A stretch of DNA of 64,000 nt from Albidovulum sediminicola (GTDB lineage Bacteria > Pseudomonadota > Alphaproteobacteria > Rhodobacterales > Rhodobacteraceae), in contig NZ_JAOWLA010000008.1 of NCBI RefSeq assembly GCF_025751575.1, forward strand, positions 62,001-126,000, given 5' to 3'. The notes beneath the pieces are model-generated. The model did no database searches. It was given only the letters and a program-made list of their open reading frames with translations, and had not been told where the DNA came from. Each line of letters opens with the position of its first letter. Position 1 is the stretch's first letter. Made by a program: the position numbers and the translations under genes. Below, in pieces: positions 9,920 to 20,323 of this stretch.

Positions 9920-9923
<4 letters not shown>
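7920..9923 (-). CDS. Fused E1 alpha-beta, thiamine-diphosphate 2-oxoacid (pyruvate/acetoin-type) dehydrogenase
   Basis: A 667-residue protein joining both E1 subunits. Residues 1-~325 are E1 alpha ([28 protein letters not shown]; the ThDP motif [20 protein letters not shown]...CENN). After a linker ([12 protein letters not shown]) comes E1 beta ([24 protein letters not shown]; the loop [15 protein letters not shown]). E1 is usually two polypeptides in bacteria, so the fusion is notable. It decarboxylates a 2-oxoacid (or cleaves acetoin) and acylates E2. Start ATG 9923 overlaps the acyl-CoA synthetase stop (ATGA), giving a coupled acs-E1-E2-ACP operon. Confidence 0.92.
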
Positions 9924-11665
<1,742 letters not shown>

Positions 11666-11719
11666 CGGCTGATTCCCGGATTGACCCCTCCCAGTCTAGG
11701 GATCGCGGCGGCGCCGGCG

Positions 11720-11733
11720 TTGATACCGATCAA
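11720..11733. promoter_or_regulatory. Perfect FNR/FnrL box
   Basis: TTGATACCGATCAA matches the FNR consensus TTGAT-N4-ATCAA at every position. Its centre is ~61 bp upstream of the acs-like ATG (11665), fitting a -41.5 activator site with a short leader. It also lies ~60 bp upstream of the decayed gene at 11785 on the other strand. A Crp/Fnr gene is encoded 2.5 kb away. Confidence 0.8.
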
Positions 11734-11784
11734 TATGCCCGCCCCGCAGGGGTATGTGCCGAATGCGCTTGAAGGAGCCTGACG

Positions 11785-12250
11785 ATGCCCGGGTCGCTCG
11801 ACCCAAAGGCCGTGCCGTCCGAAAGCCTTTGCGCGCCCGGGTCGGCGGCCGACGACCACCTTGCCACCAGTGCCGATCTGGCCGTGCGCTGGGCGCGATC
11901 CGCTTGCCGCCCGGCGATGCGGTTCCGCGCCGCGATGGAGCGGCTTATCGACGAACTGGCCAACGACATCCATGCGCTGTCCAACTCCGAGGCTTACCAG
12001 GAGTTGGCAGAGACGGCGCAGGAAGCGCGCGACAAGGTGATCGCCCAGACGGAGGAAGAGCTGTCGGAGGTGCTCAAGTCTGCCCCACGCGCGAGAAGGG
12101 CCACCGCCACGAGGTCGAGGGACCGAACCACGCGATGGCGACCACCGGACTCAACGCCGCGATCGGTGAGGTGCGGAAGGCGTTTTCGGCTGTGTCCGCG
12201 GTGCAGCGGCATCTGGACGCGGTCCCGACGCGTTTTATCCGGAGGGCAGC
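11785..12250 (+). pseudogene. Unidentified decayed gene
   Basis: The frame from ATG 11785 gives a plausible acidic helical segment (AMERLIDELANDIHALSNSE, then AETAQEARDKVIAQTEEELS), then turns into Arg-rich noise near 12090. Sense resumes in another frame (NAMATTGLNAAIGEVRKAFS-like, with HLDAVPTRF) to about 12240. This looks like a frameshifted helical or coiled-coil protein. I do not recognise the family. The FNR box at 11720 may once have driven it. The next stretch, 12251-12760, has no convincing coding frame. Confidence 0.4.
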
Positions 12251-12759
12251 GTGAACCGGCGCGCCGAGGACCAGTTGCGCGCCTTCGCCAAGTCCTCGCG
12301 CGGTGGGGTGGTGGATGAGAGAGCCCACCCCTTGCCATCCCCCCCTTGTGTGATCCTGAGCGCCACTTGCCATGCCGGCGCGGAGGCCGCGATGCGGCGA
12401 TCCGTCTTGTTGGCGCGGGAGGTGGCGCGAGCCGCGAAGGGCCTCTGGTCCGCAACAGGGGCGTCCTTTGGACGGTGCAGCGGCCAAGGGCACGGGTCGT
12501 CTCCTTCTCGGGCAGCAGTGTCCGGCGGGCGACGGATGCCACGATGCGCCCGGCCTTTCGCCCTGATGCGCGGCTGGTCGAAAGCGCGCTTTCCCGCCTG
12601 GCGCGGCAGCGGGCGGCTGGTTCCGGCTCTGGCGGGGCTGGCGGCGGTCGGCGGCCTTGTCGTGGTCGGCGTGAGACGCGATCCGCGACTGGCTTTCGCG
12701 CAATGCCCCTGCGGCAGAGTTGCGGCCCTGCCCCGGCAAGATGGAACGTCTGGCAGAGA

Positions 12760-12955
12760 TTAACCGGATCAGCCCCGCGGTGCGGGCGCGGAGGCGGTGT
12801 CGGAGAACGACGCTGTCAGCCGCCGGATCGCCCCCCACAGCATGCCGCGCCGCAGGCTCGACCCTGCCCTTCACGGCCGCCGGGTCGAGGTCGTCAGCGT
12901 CGCGCCCCTGCTGGCCGATGGCTCGCTCAGCGAGCTTATCCGCCCTCCAGGCTAA
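12760..12955 (+). pseudogene. Remnant resembling the C-terminus of a ribose-phosphate pyrophosphokinase
   Basis: One frame ends in LHGRRVEVVSVAPLLADGSL...IRPPG and a TAA at 12953-12955. This resembles the C-terminal VEVVSVAPLLAEAIRR segment of phosphoribosyl-pyrophosphate synthetases. No N-terminal PRPP-binding domain is readable upstream, so at best it is a truncated remnant. The identification rests on a short motif. Confidence 0.3.
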
Positions 12956-13973
12956 GGGCCGCCTCTTCGGCAAGGGCTAGGTAGCGCGCGGCCTGCGGCA
13001 CCCATTTTTCCGGCGTCCTCGGCGTAGGGTCAAGGAGGTGCGCAAGCGCCTGACGGGTGCGCAATGTCGCCCGGAACACGGTATAGAAAGCGATGAGCCG
13101 GGGCGGTGGCACCGGCCCCAGAACCATAGCGGCACGCTCGAACAGCACCTCTTGCACACCCCGCGCGCCGAGCGCCGCGCATTCCATCGCGAGCGTTGCG
13201 TATTCCTCGTAGGGATCAAGGGCGCGATGATCGGCCGAGCCTTCGAGGCAGTCGATGATCAGGACCGGCGGGCCCAGCCAGACATGTTCGGGCCGAAGAT
13301 CGCCATGGCCGTCGACGACATGCCCATCGTCCAGCCGCGACAGGATCAGCCCGATGTCGTCGGCCAGGAACTGGTCGAGCAACTCGGCAAGGCGGTCCAG
13401 GTGAGGGGCAAACTCCTGGAACGGCGGTTCGTTCAGCAGATGACGCAATTCCTGGATCTCATGCCGATAGCGACCAAGATAGCGGAAATGGCCGATGGGT
13501 GGCCGCGCCGCCCCGGCGTGAAACCTCGTCAGGCGGTCCGCCGCCGCAGCGATCTCGCCCGGCGTGGCATCCCCCGACCGGATCGCCTGGTCCAGGAAGC
13601 GCGCGGCCTCAAGCCTTCGCATGTGAACCAGCCATTCCGCCGTCGCCCCGTCGCCGTCGATGGCGAAGCTGCCGCCCTGCAATCGCGTCAGTCGCGACAG
13701 CCCCAGATAGACATCGGGGGCAAGACGCCGGTTCAGCCGCAGTTCCTCGTTGCAGGCATCGCGGCGAGCGCGCAGCGACCGGCAGTCGCTGAGCGCGCTT
13801 CGGACCGGCTTCTTCGCCTTGAAGACGGCGTCACGGGTCAGAAAGACCCAAGCCATGTTGGTCTCTCTCACCTCCTCAGCCGGCGTGCCGCGGTCGCGCA
13901 GGGCGGCGGCGATCTTGGCCACCTTTGAGGGGGCCGAAGGGACAGGACCGGGGGGCACCGAGGAGGGCTTCAT
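12936..13973 (-). CDS. Aminoglycoside phosphotransferase-like kinase (COG2187 type)
   Basis: A 345-residue protein from ATG 13973; the frame is open to an ATG at 14105, but residues upstream look non-coding. NMAWVFLTRDAVFKAKKPVR gives the ATP-binding lysine region. HVVDGHGDLRPEHVWLGPP is the kinase catalytic loop (HGD....H) and PVLIIDCLEG supplies the metal-binding Asp of the I/VDxxE motif. This family sits in stress and microaerobic clusters and has no established substrate. Antibiotic resistance should not be inferred. Its 3' end overlaps the decayed stretch by 20 bp. Confidence 0.75.
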   Translation of the reverse strand: MKPSSVPPGPVPSAPSKVAKIAAALRDRGTPAEEVRETNMAWVFLTRDAVFKAKKPVRSALSDCRSLRARRDACNEELRLNRRLAPDVYLGLSRLTRLQGGSFAIDGDGATAEWLVHMRRLEAARFLDQAIRSGDATPGEIAAAADRLTRFHAGAARPPIGHFRYLGRYRHEIQELRHLLNEPPFQEFAPHLDRLAELLDQFLADDIGLILSRLDDGHVVDGHGDLRPEHVWLGPPVLIIDCLEGSADHRALDPYEEYATLAMECAALGARGVQEVLFERAAMVLGPVPPPRLIAFYTVFRATLRTRQALAHLLDPTPRTPEKWVPQAARYLALAEEAALSLEGG

Positions 13974-14184
13974 GCGCGCAGAATTCACGGTCGCGTGACC
14001 TTGCGCACTGACGCCGATCATCTCGCCCGCCGAATTATGTGCGTGAAGCCGCCGCCCCGGCCGACGTAGAACATCACTGAAGTCGCGCAAAGGATTGGAG
14101 GTCATAGTTCATACCGTTCAACTGACGCACGAGTGGTTCAACCACCTTCAAAGGCGCGTCGCGCAGGCCGCCCCCTGACCGGGA

Positions 14185-14865
14185 TCAGCCGCCCTCCGCC
14201 AATACCCTCATCCCGTCGGGGTCGAGGATCACCACGGTCTGCGCCCCATCCAGCGCAAGCAGCCCGCTTTCGCGCAACTGCGTGATCGTGCGGCTGACCG
14301 TTTCAGGGGTAAGGCCCAGATGGTCGGCGATGTCCGCGCGGTTCATCGCGAGGTGTACGCGCCGATGCCGTCCCGCGCGCGCTCCGACGCGGCTGCCAAG
14401 CCAGAGGAGGAAGGCCGCGACCTTTTCGCACGCGGACCGCCGGCCAAGCGTGAGGAAATGGTCCTGAAGCGCGTGGATCTCCTCCAGCGCCGCGTTCAAG
14501 ACACGCGCATTCAGGTCGGGCCAGCGCTCCGGCGGTGAAAGCGGATCGAAGCGGTGCGCGATAACTTCGCAGGGCTCCACCGCATCGCATTCGGCCGAAT
14601 GCCTGCCATCGACCGGAAGGCCGACCAGATCCCCCGGCAGACCGAAGGTCATGACCTGTCGGCGCCCGTCCCGCTGGACCCGCGCCAGGCGAAGCGTCCC
14701 GGAGATGACCTCGAAAACATGCTTAGCCGTGTCGCCCTCGTAGAACAGATGCTCCCCCTGCCGCAGGTGGCGCCGGCATCCCTCGGGGGCTTCCCGGGCG
14801 CGTTCGCGTTTCAGGACGGGGCAGGATTGGAACGACAGGACATTGCAGGCAGTGTTCGCAAACAT
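14185..14865 (-). CDS. Crp/Fnr-family transcriptional regulator
   Basis: A 226-residue regulator: cyclic-nucleotide-binding-like beta barrel (LRQGEHLFYEGDTAKHVFEV...GRRQVMTFGLPGDLVG), dimer helix, and C-terminal helix-turn-helix RADIADHLGLTPETVSRTIT. The recognition helix has the E--SR pattern that reads TTGAT half-sites, matching the boxes at 11720 and 18646. Cysteines at ~7, 15 and 30 plus 93 and 99 could hold an oxygen-sensing Fe-S cluster, but spacing differs from E. coli FNR (20, 23, 29, 122), so it may instead be FixK-like. It probably controls the adjacent low-oxygen genes. Confidence 0.87.
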   Translation of the reverse strand: MFANTACNVLSFQSCPVLKRERAREAPEGCRRHLRQGEHLFYEGDTAKHVFEVISGTLRLARVQRDGRRQVMTFGLPGDLVGLPVDGRHSAECDAVEPCEVIAHRFDPLSPPERWPDLNARVLNAALEEIHALQDHFLTLGRRSACEKVAAFLLWLGSRVGARAGRHRRVHLAMNRADIADHLGLTPETVSRTITQLRESGLLALDGAQTVVILDPDGMRVLAEGG

Positions 14866-15031
14866 GATGGCCCCCTAGCGGTATGCGCGGTATATTGGTT
14901 GCGACATGTCGCAGAAGTATCTTTGGCCCTGTATCAAAGTGTAATTGCCGCGCTTGCCGCTTGCCGTTTCCTTTCGGGAAAACAATATGTCCCAGAACAA
15001 TTAGACATGTGGTTCCGGATGAGGAGGGGTC

Positions 15032-15760
15032 GTGGTCGGGAAGTCCATCCTGGTCGTCGAAGACGATCCTGGCGTGCGTCAGCTCCTGCGCCGGAGTCTT
15101 GAGGCCGACGGCTTCGCCGTGAGCGAGGCCGAGACGGGCGAGGCAGCCATCGAGATGGTGCAAAGGCAGTCGTTCGACCTGATCACGCTCGACCTGAACC
15201 TTACGGGCGCCGACGGCCTGGACGTCGCACGGCGTGTCGGCAAGATATCCAACGTCCCGATTGTGATGGTGACGGGCCGCGGCGACGTCATCGACCGGAT
15301 CGTCGGGCTGGAACTGGGCGCGGACGACTACATCACCAAGCCCTTCCACCCGCGCGAGGTGCTGGCGCGCATCCATTCGATCCTGCGCCGCTCCGGGGTC
15401 GAGGGGGCGGGCAAGCCCGCGACCCCCCTGGCCGGACCGCCGCGCGAATACGCCTTCGCAGGGTTCCGGGCAATCCCTGAAACGCTGGAACTTTTCGACG
15501 CCGAGGGCGCGCCCATCGAACTGACCGCTGGCGATTTCCGCCTGCTCACGGTCTTTCTCGACCACCCCAGGGAGGTGCTGTCGCGCGAAAGGATCATGAA
15601 CCTGGTGAACGGCTTCGAATGGGCGCCCCTCGACCGGACGATCGACAATCAGGTCGCGCGCCTTCGCAAGAAGATCGAGGCGGTGCCCAGCGCCCCCAAG
15701 CTGATCAAGACGGTGCGCGGCGTGGGTTACACCTTTGCGACCGAGGTCTTCGTGTCGTAG
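15032..15760 (+). CDS. OmpR/PhoB-family response regulator
   Basis: A 242-residue regulator from GTG 15032, preceded by GGAGGGG. The receiver domain has acidic pocket VVEDDP, phospho-acceptor Asp54 (ITLDLNL), switch Thr (VMVTGRG) and Lys in GADDYITKPFHP. The C-terminal winged helix (ELTAGDFRLLTVFLDHPREV...IDNQVARLRKKIE...VRGVGYTF) is the OmpR DNA-binding domain. It ends 3 bp from the convergent hybrid kinase, suggesting a pair despite opposite strands. Confidence 0.92.
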   Translation: MVGKSILVVEDDPGVRQLLRRSLEADGFAVSEAETGEAAIEMVQRQSFDLITLDLNLTGADGLDVARRVGKISNVPIVMVTGRGDVIDRIVGLELGADDYITKPFHPREVLARIHSILRRSGVEGAGKPATPLAGPPREYAFAGFRAIPETLELFDAEGAPIELTAGDFRLLTVFLDHPREVLSRERIMNLVNGFEWAPLDRTIDNQVARLRKKIEAVPSAPKLIKTVRGVGYTFATEVFVS

Positions 15761-15763
15761 CCG

Positions 15764-17320
15764 CTAGGCCCGGCTGTCGGGCAAAAGGGCCTTCAGTCGC
15801 GCGGCAAGCTCGACCTGGCGGTAGGGCTTCTGCAAAAGCTGCAATGTCTCGTCGCTTTTCCCGGGCGGCATCATTTTCCCGGGCGGCATCAGCAGATCAC
15901 CGGAAAACCCCGAAGTCATGAGGATCCCGACCCCCGGCCGTTCGGCCCTGATCCTTTGCGCGAGATCGAAGCCGTTCAGCGGCCCCGGCATGATGAAGTC
16001 GGAGAATACGGCGGCAACCTCCGGATGCTGTTCCAGAACGTCCAGGGCTTCGGCCGCGCTCGCGGCGGCAAGCGTCCGGTAGCCCAGGGCCTCGATCCGC
16101 TTGTTTGTCAGCGTGCGGATGGCGCGATCGTCCTCGACAACAAGGATGACGCTGCCGTTTCCGGCCCCGGTCTGGCTCTCGCAGGCGGGCTCGGTCCCGC
16201 GCGCGGGCGGGTCCGCGACCGGCACCGGGAAATAGAGGCTGACGGTCGTGCCCAGACCGACCTCGCTGTAAAGGGTTACCTTGCCCCCGGCCTGCCGGGC
16301 AAAGCCCTGGACCGTGGCGAGGCCGAGGCCGGTGCCCCGCCCCGGCGCCTTGGTGGTGAAGAACGGCTCGAAGGCGCGGGCCTTGACCTCGTCGCTCATC
16401 CCCTTGCCGTTGTCGGTGACGGAGATCCGCACATAGCGCCCCGGCAGCAGCCCGACCTCGGCAAAGCCGAAATCGTCAATGCGGACATCGGCGGTGCTGA
16501 TCACGATCTCGCCCCCGTCGGGCATCGCGTCCTGCGCGTTGACGACGAGGTTGATCAGCGCATTCTCGAACGCGGAAGGGTCGATGTCGATCTGGTCGAT
16601 CGTCGAGCGGTAGACGTAGCGCACCGAGGTCTTGGGCGACAGGATACGATTGAGAAGCCTGAGCGATTCCGAGATCGCCTGATTGACCCTGAGGCGGACC
16701 GGGCTGACGGGCCCGTTGCGGCCATGGGCCAGCAGCTTGCCGATCAGCTTGGTCCCGAGCTCCGCCGCCGACATCGCCTCATCCAGAAGGGCGTGCTGCT
16801 TGGGGTCGGTGATGCAGTTGCCCAGAAGCTCCAGGTTGCCGATGACGATGGTCAGGATGTTGTTGAAATCATGCGCCACGCCCCCGGTCAGCTGGCCGAG
16901 CAGTTCCATGCGCTTGGCCGCCTCCATCGCGCGCTGGCTGGCATTGCGCGCCGACAGATCGCGCATGATCCCGACGAAGACCGGCGCCCCGTCGAGGTCG
17001 CACCGGCCGATATTCAGATGCACGGGGCAGATGCTGCCATCCTTGCGAAGCGCGTCGAGATCGCGGCCGTGGCCCATGATCCCCGCCTCACCGGTCCTGA
17101 GGTAGTCCCCGATCCGGCGCCGATGCGCGTCCGCGGCGACGTCAGGCACCAGCAGGTCTATCGACTGACCCAGAAGCTCCTCGGGTTCATACCCGAACAT
17201 CGCGCTGGCGGCCGGATTGATGCGGGTGACAAGCCCATCGGCATCGCAAACGACGATGGCATCCACAGCCGTCGCGAGGATGGTGTCGAGCAAGACGACG
17301 CTTGATGCCTCACACGACAT
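15764..17320 (-). CDS. Soluble hybrid histidine kinase (PAS-HisKA-HATPase-REC)
   Basis: A 518-residue protein with no membrane segment. Domains: PAS sensor (residues ~10-125; [20 protein letters not shown]...[11 protein letters not shown]), HisKA with phospho-His150 in [13 protein letters not shown], HATPase with N-box [10 protein letters not shown] and G-box [14 protein letters not shown], and a C-terminal receiver ([11 protein letters not shown]...FSDFIMPG). The architecture is FixL-like, but no heme-binding PAS residues are evident. Cytoplasmic location and neighbours suggest an internal redox or energy signal; the convergent response regulator is the likely partner. Confidence 0.9.
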   Translation of the reverse strand: MSCEASSVVLLDTILATAVDAIVVCDADGLVTRINPAASAMFGYEPEELLGQSIDLLVPDVAADAHRRRIGDYLRTGEAGIMGHGRDLDALRKDGSICPVHLNIGRCDLDGAPVFVGIMRDLSARNASQRAMEAAKRMELLGQLTGGVAHDFNNILTIVIGNLELLGNCITDPKQHALLDEAMSAAELGTKLIGKLLAHGRNGPVSPVRLRVNQAISESLRLLNRILSPKTSVRYVYRSTIDQIDIDPSAFENALINLVVNAQDAMPDGGEIVISTADVRIDDFGFAEVGLLPGRYVRISVTDNGKGMSDEVKARAFEPFFTTKAPGRGTGLGLATVQGFARQAGGKVTLYSEVGLGTTVSLYFPVPVADPPARGTEPACESQTGAGNGSVILVVEDDRAIRTLTNKRIEALGYRTLAAASAAEALDVLEQHPEVAAVFSDFIMPGPLNGFDLAQRIRAERPGVGILMTSGFSGDLLMPPGKMMPPGKSDETLQLLQKPYRQVELAARLKALLPDSRA

Positions 17321-17402
17321 CGGCCGGAATCTCCCAGGTTGGACGCGCCGGCAGCCTCGCCCGTTGCGACGACGGCGTCAACCGCCCGCAAACAGACGGC
17401 TT

Positions 17403-18587
17403 TCAGGCTCGCAGGTATCCAACCGGCTCCGCCAGTCCGGGCGCGCCCGTCTGGTCAAGCTCCTGCTGCATGGCGATATGTGAGGTCAGATCCGCGAGCG
17501 TCACGACGCCCAAGAGCCGCCCCTGCTCGGCGACCATGTACTTGCGCGGGCCGCCGGTGATCATGCGCCTCATCACGGTGCCCATCTCCAGGTCCGGGGG
17601 GATGGTGTTCGTCTCGTCGCTGCTGACATAGATGTCGGCGACATGGGTATCGTCCCAGTTTTCCCGGTCGATCGCGCTGATCAGTCTGGCATCGACATAG
17701 CCCAGAAGCTGCTCGCCTTCGGTCACCGGCACGAAGCTGCGCGAGTGGCGCAGGATGATCCGGTCTATCGCCTCGGCGAGCGTGTCCTCCGGCTTTGCGG
17801 TGTGGAGCGAGCCGCTCATGAACTGCGCCACCGTTCCGCCCGTCACCTGGGGCGCTTCCACCAAGGGTCGCTTCGGCAGCCTCGGCGCCTGCGGCGCGGC
17901 CAGGAACAACAGGATACCGATCAGCACCTGCCAACCGCCCACGATCATGGCCCCCGAAAACAGTGAGACGAAGCCCGATCCGACCAGAAGGAGGGCGACG
18001 AGCGCGGAGACCTGACCCGCCTCCCGCGTCGCGGCGGCCAGATCGTGCGAGGCGCGCCAGCGCGCGGCCCTCAGGATGCGACCGCCGTCCAGTGGATAGG
18101 CGGGCAGCAGGTTGAGCGATGCCAGCGCGAGGTTGATCAGCGCAAGGTATTCCAGCAGCGCCAGAACCGGCGGCGAGATGCCGGCCCGTGACAACGCCAC
18201 AAACGCCACCCAGGCGAGCGCGCCCAGCGCGAACGGCACCGCGAGGCCCGCGATCGCGATCCGGAGCTCCGAACCCGCGCTTTGCGGCGCCTCTTCGGGC
18301 ATGGCAACGCGATCGGGCGCCAGATCGTGCCGCAGGACGCGACCCTGCGAGACCCTCCGGCGAGCCAGGGCCTGGGCGACGTCGTGCAGAACGATGCTGC
18401 CGAAAAGCCCCGCCGTCGCGACGATCGCGAGCAGAACGTGATCGCCCTTGCCAAGATCGGGAAGGCGTCCAGGAAAGAAGCCAGACAACAGCGACCAGAC
18501 CATCAGCGCGGCGACAAGAATCCAGGCAGGGTCGAGCCTGATCTCGGCGCCGAAAAGATCGATGGACCAAACCGCACGCGCAAACAT
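17403..18587 (-). CDS. Site-2-protease-like membrane protein with CBS domains, degenerate zinc motif
   Basis: A 394-residue protein with about six membrane segments followed by two CBS domains (residues ~255-385; TVAQFMSGSLHTAKPEDTLA, then YVDARLISAIDREN). The fold is peptidase M50: LNLLPAYPLDGGRILRA (Asp167-Gly-Gly) matches the second zinc-ligand motif. The first motif, normally HExxH, reads LHDVAQALARR (His68-Asp-Val-Ala-Gln), so the catalytic Glu and second zinc His are missing. The protein is probably a pseudo-protease or has altered metal binding. An FNR-like site lies ~65 bp upstream. Confidence 0.87.
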   Translation of the reverse strand: MFARAVWSIDLFGAEIRLDPAWILVAALMVWSLLSGFFPGRLPDLGKGDHVLLAIVATAGLFGSIVLHDVAQALARRRVSQGRVLRHDLAPDRVAMPEEAPQSAGSELRIAIAGLAVPFALGALAWVAFVALSRAGISPPVLALLEYLALINLALASLNLLPAYPLDGGRILRAARWRASHDLAAATREAGQVSALVALLLVGSGFVSLFSGAMIVGGWQVLIGILLFLAAPQAPRLPKRPLVEAPQVTGGTVAQFMSGSLHTAKPEDTLAEAIDRIILRHSRSFVPVTEGEQLLGYVDARLISAIDRENWDDTHVADIYVSSDETNTIPPDLEMGTVMRRMITGGPRKYMVAEQGRLLGVVTLADLTSHIAMQQELDQTGAPGLAEPVGYLRA

Positions 18588-18645
18588 CGCTTACCCTGCC
18601 ACATGCTTCTTGAAGGTAATTTTATCAACCTCCGATCCGGGCCAA

Positions 18646-18659
18646 TTGATCCCGATCAT
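18646..18659. promoter_or_regulatory. FNR-like box upstream of the M50/CBS gene
   Basis: TTGATCCCGATCAT matches TTGAT-N4-ATCAA in all but the last consensus base. Its centre is ~65 bp upstream of the M50/CBS start (18587), the same distance as the perfect box at 11720 from its gene. The rest of 18588-18919 is AT-richer promoter DNA without another recognised element. Confidence 0.6.
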
Positions 18660-18919
18660 GCGGCCGCCGTTTCCGGGCACCGACCTGCGAGGCAAAGGCG
18701 ATTCTCTCCGCTTTGCCGCCCCACAACCCACGGATTGCGCGGTCTTTTGGCCGTTCTCGATGCTGCGGCCCAATCTCTGGGCGGAATCGTTTAACAAAAC
18801 GCATATAATAGAACGTATTCTATTAGATTATTGCGATTTTCACATCTCGCTTGAAGATAGGGTATGCGATGCCGCATTTTTGCCGCATTGTATGGACGAC
18901 TCCAAGCGAGGAATCTGAC

Positions 18920-19501
18920 ATGACAAGTGTGTTGATCGAAACGGCCGATCGGCCGAGCACGCTGTACGCCCCCGAAGTCGTCGGCGTTTTCAAATCCTAC
19001 GAAGCACTGCAAGCCACCTACAGCGACCTGCGCGCGGTCGGTTTCAGCCGGTACGATGTCGACCTTCTGGGCCGCAAGGACGCGCTGGCAAAGACGCTCG
19101 GCAACCGGTTCTGGTGGTCGCGCGAAGTGGAAAACGATCCTACCGTGCCGGTTTCAGCCTTTGTGCCCGAAGCGGCGATGGAGGACTACAAGGCCTTCCT
19201 GAAGTACGGTTTCGCCTTCATGGGATCCTACATCGCCATGGCGATGCTGGTAACGCCCGCGAGCACCCTTGCCGCGTCGATCTCGGTGGTGTCGATCGAG
19301 GGCATCCCCGGCGACGTGATGGGGGCGATCCTGGCCCATCGCAGCGGCCAGCACCTCAAACCCTTCTACGAGGACAAGCTCCACAAGGGGGGGATTATGA
19401 TGTGCGTGCGCGCCACGACAGCCGAGAAGGAGCGGCGCGCGGTCGCGATCATGGCCGAGCGGTCCGGGCAGGACGTCAACATCCACCGCTGGATCGACTA
19501 A
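18920..19501 (+). CDS. Uncharacterised membrane-associated stress-type protein
   Basis: A 193-residue protein from ATG 18920, with AGCGAGGA about 7 nt upstream (an in-frame ATG at 18851 lacks a ribosome site). The N-terminal part (YAPEVVGVFKSYEALQATYS...DLRAVGFSRYDVDLLG) resembles a small alpha/beta domain seen in general stress proteins. Residues ~95-135 form a hydrophobic hairpin (FAFMGSYIAMAMLVTPASTLA) and the C-terminus repeats the domain style. No catalytic motif is seen. Its promoter region faces the FNR-like site, so it may belong to the same island. Function unknown. Confidence 0.7.
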   Translation: MTSVLIETADRPSTLYAPEVVGVFKSYEALQATYSDLRAVGFSRYDVDLLGRKDALAKTLGNRFWWSREVENDPTVPVSAFVPEAAMEDYKAFLKYGFAFMGSYIAMAMLVTPASTLAASISVVSIEGIPGDVMGAILAHRSGQHLKPFYEDKLHKGGIMMCVRATTAEKERRAVAIMAERSGQDVNIHRWID

Positions 19502-19590
19502 GCCGCCCCTAGGCTGCCGCGTCGGCGGCGATGGTCATGCCAAGGGGGCAGGACCCGGCGGCACTGTTATGCCTCAAGGCGTGAAACCCG

Positions 19591-20158
19591 TTGATATCCG
19601 GGATCATGGCTCAAGGGCGCCGGTCGCGGCGCCCTGGCCACGGGTTCGGTGTCGAGGTCACCTTGGCTGACAACACGCGCCTTGGGCATAGCGTCGCGGC
19701 AGAGGGAACGGGCGCCGCTGTGCGTTTCGAACATGCGGCGCCCCGGATTGGCTCCCGGCTTCTCTTGCTGTCCGACGCCGCCATGACGCTGGAGGTTGCA
19801 AGCCTGCCCAGCCGCGAAGCCGCATGTGCTGGTCCTGAGCCTCTCCTCCGAGCTTCGGCTCGGAATGCCGGGCGCGATACCGGGCAACCCCTGACCGCCC
19901 CGACGGGCATGGCGCTGCTGGGGCAAATGCCGAACATCTTCGACGAGACCATCGACGGCAAGCCCCCACCGGTGTGCGCTTCCGCGCGTGCCGTGCAGAC
20001 GGCGCTGGCGGAATAGAAGGACCTCAACGACATCATCCCATGCCGGGGTTCGAGGAGCTGTCGGAAAAGGACGCGCCATCGTGCGGCGCGCGCTGGAACG
20101 GTTCCCGACGCAGCCCTTCTTCTCGACCGCAGGGATGACCGGGAAGCCAGGGCGATGA
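19591..20158 (+). pseudogene. atpD: Decayed atpD, N-ATPase beta subunit
   Basis: The 5' part reads RDTGQPLTAPTGMALLGQMP...DETIDGKPPP, matching the beta-subunit segment DTG-P--P-G---LGR--N--GEPIDG-PPP. It then jumps to SARAVQTALAE, a TAG stop at 20014-20016 (where Tyr is expected), KDLNDIIP, a frameshift, GFEELSEKDA and RALERFPTQPFF, the C-terminus of beta. The whole nucleotide-binding core (~270 residues, Walker A included) is deleted. The end (TGA 20156-20158) overlaps the next start, as in an intact operon. Confidence 0.85.
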
Positions 20159-20323
20159 CCTCGACACTCCATCTGGGCGCGATAGCCGGGGCGGCGCAGA
20201 GCCTTGGTCTGTTTCACCTCGCTCTGGCAGGCGGCCCAGGCGCTGCCGGCGCTGATCGCGGTGTCTGCCTTCTCGCTCTCGCGGCGCGGCCTTTGGGGCT
20301 AACTGCCCACTGATGTCCGGCCC
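20155..20323 (+). pseudogene. atpR: Decayed atpR-like membrane subunit remnant
   Basis: ATG 20155 overlaps the atpD end and gives MTSTLHLGAIAGAAQSLGLF, a start like the small N-ATPase membrane protein AtpR. After a frameshift the next frame reads LWQAAQALPALIAVSAFSLS, the expected second half. The epsilon (atpC) and atpQ genes that usually sit between atpD and atpR are absent. Assigned mainly from operon order. Confidence 0.5.

Noticed and set aside
12074-12973. Long leftward open frame across the decayed block
   Set aside because: Composition is Arg/Ala/Pro-rich with no motif, typical of antisense shadow in GC-rich DNA; rightward frames carry the protein-like remnants.
12936-13973. Aminoglycoside resistance gene
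   Set aside because: The kinase fold matches a broad family of unknown-function APH-like proteins with no resistance-specific motif or mobile context.
14923-14937. FNR-like TTGGCCCTGTATCAA upstream of the Crp/Fnr gene
   Set aside because: Only the right half-site matches and the spacing is one base too long; too weak to call as an operator.
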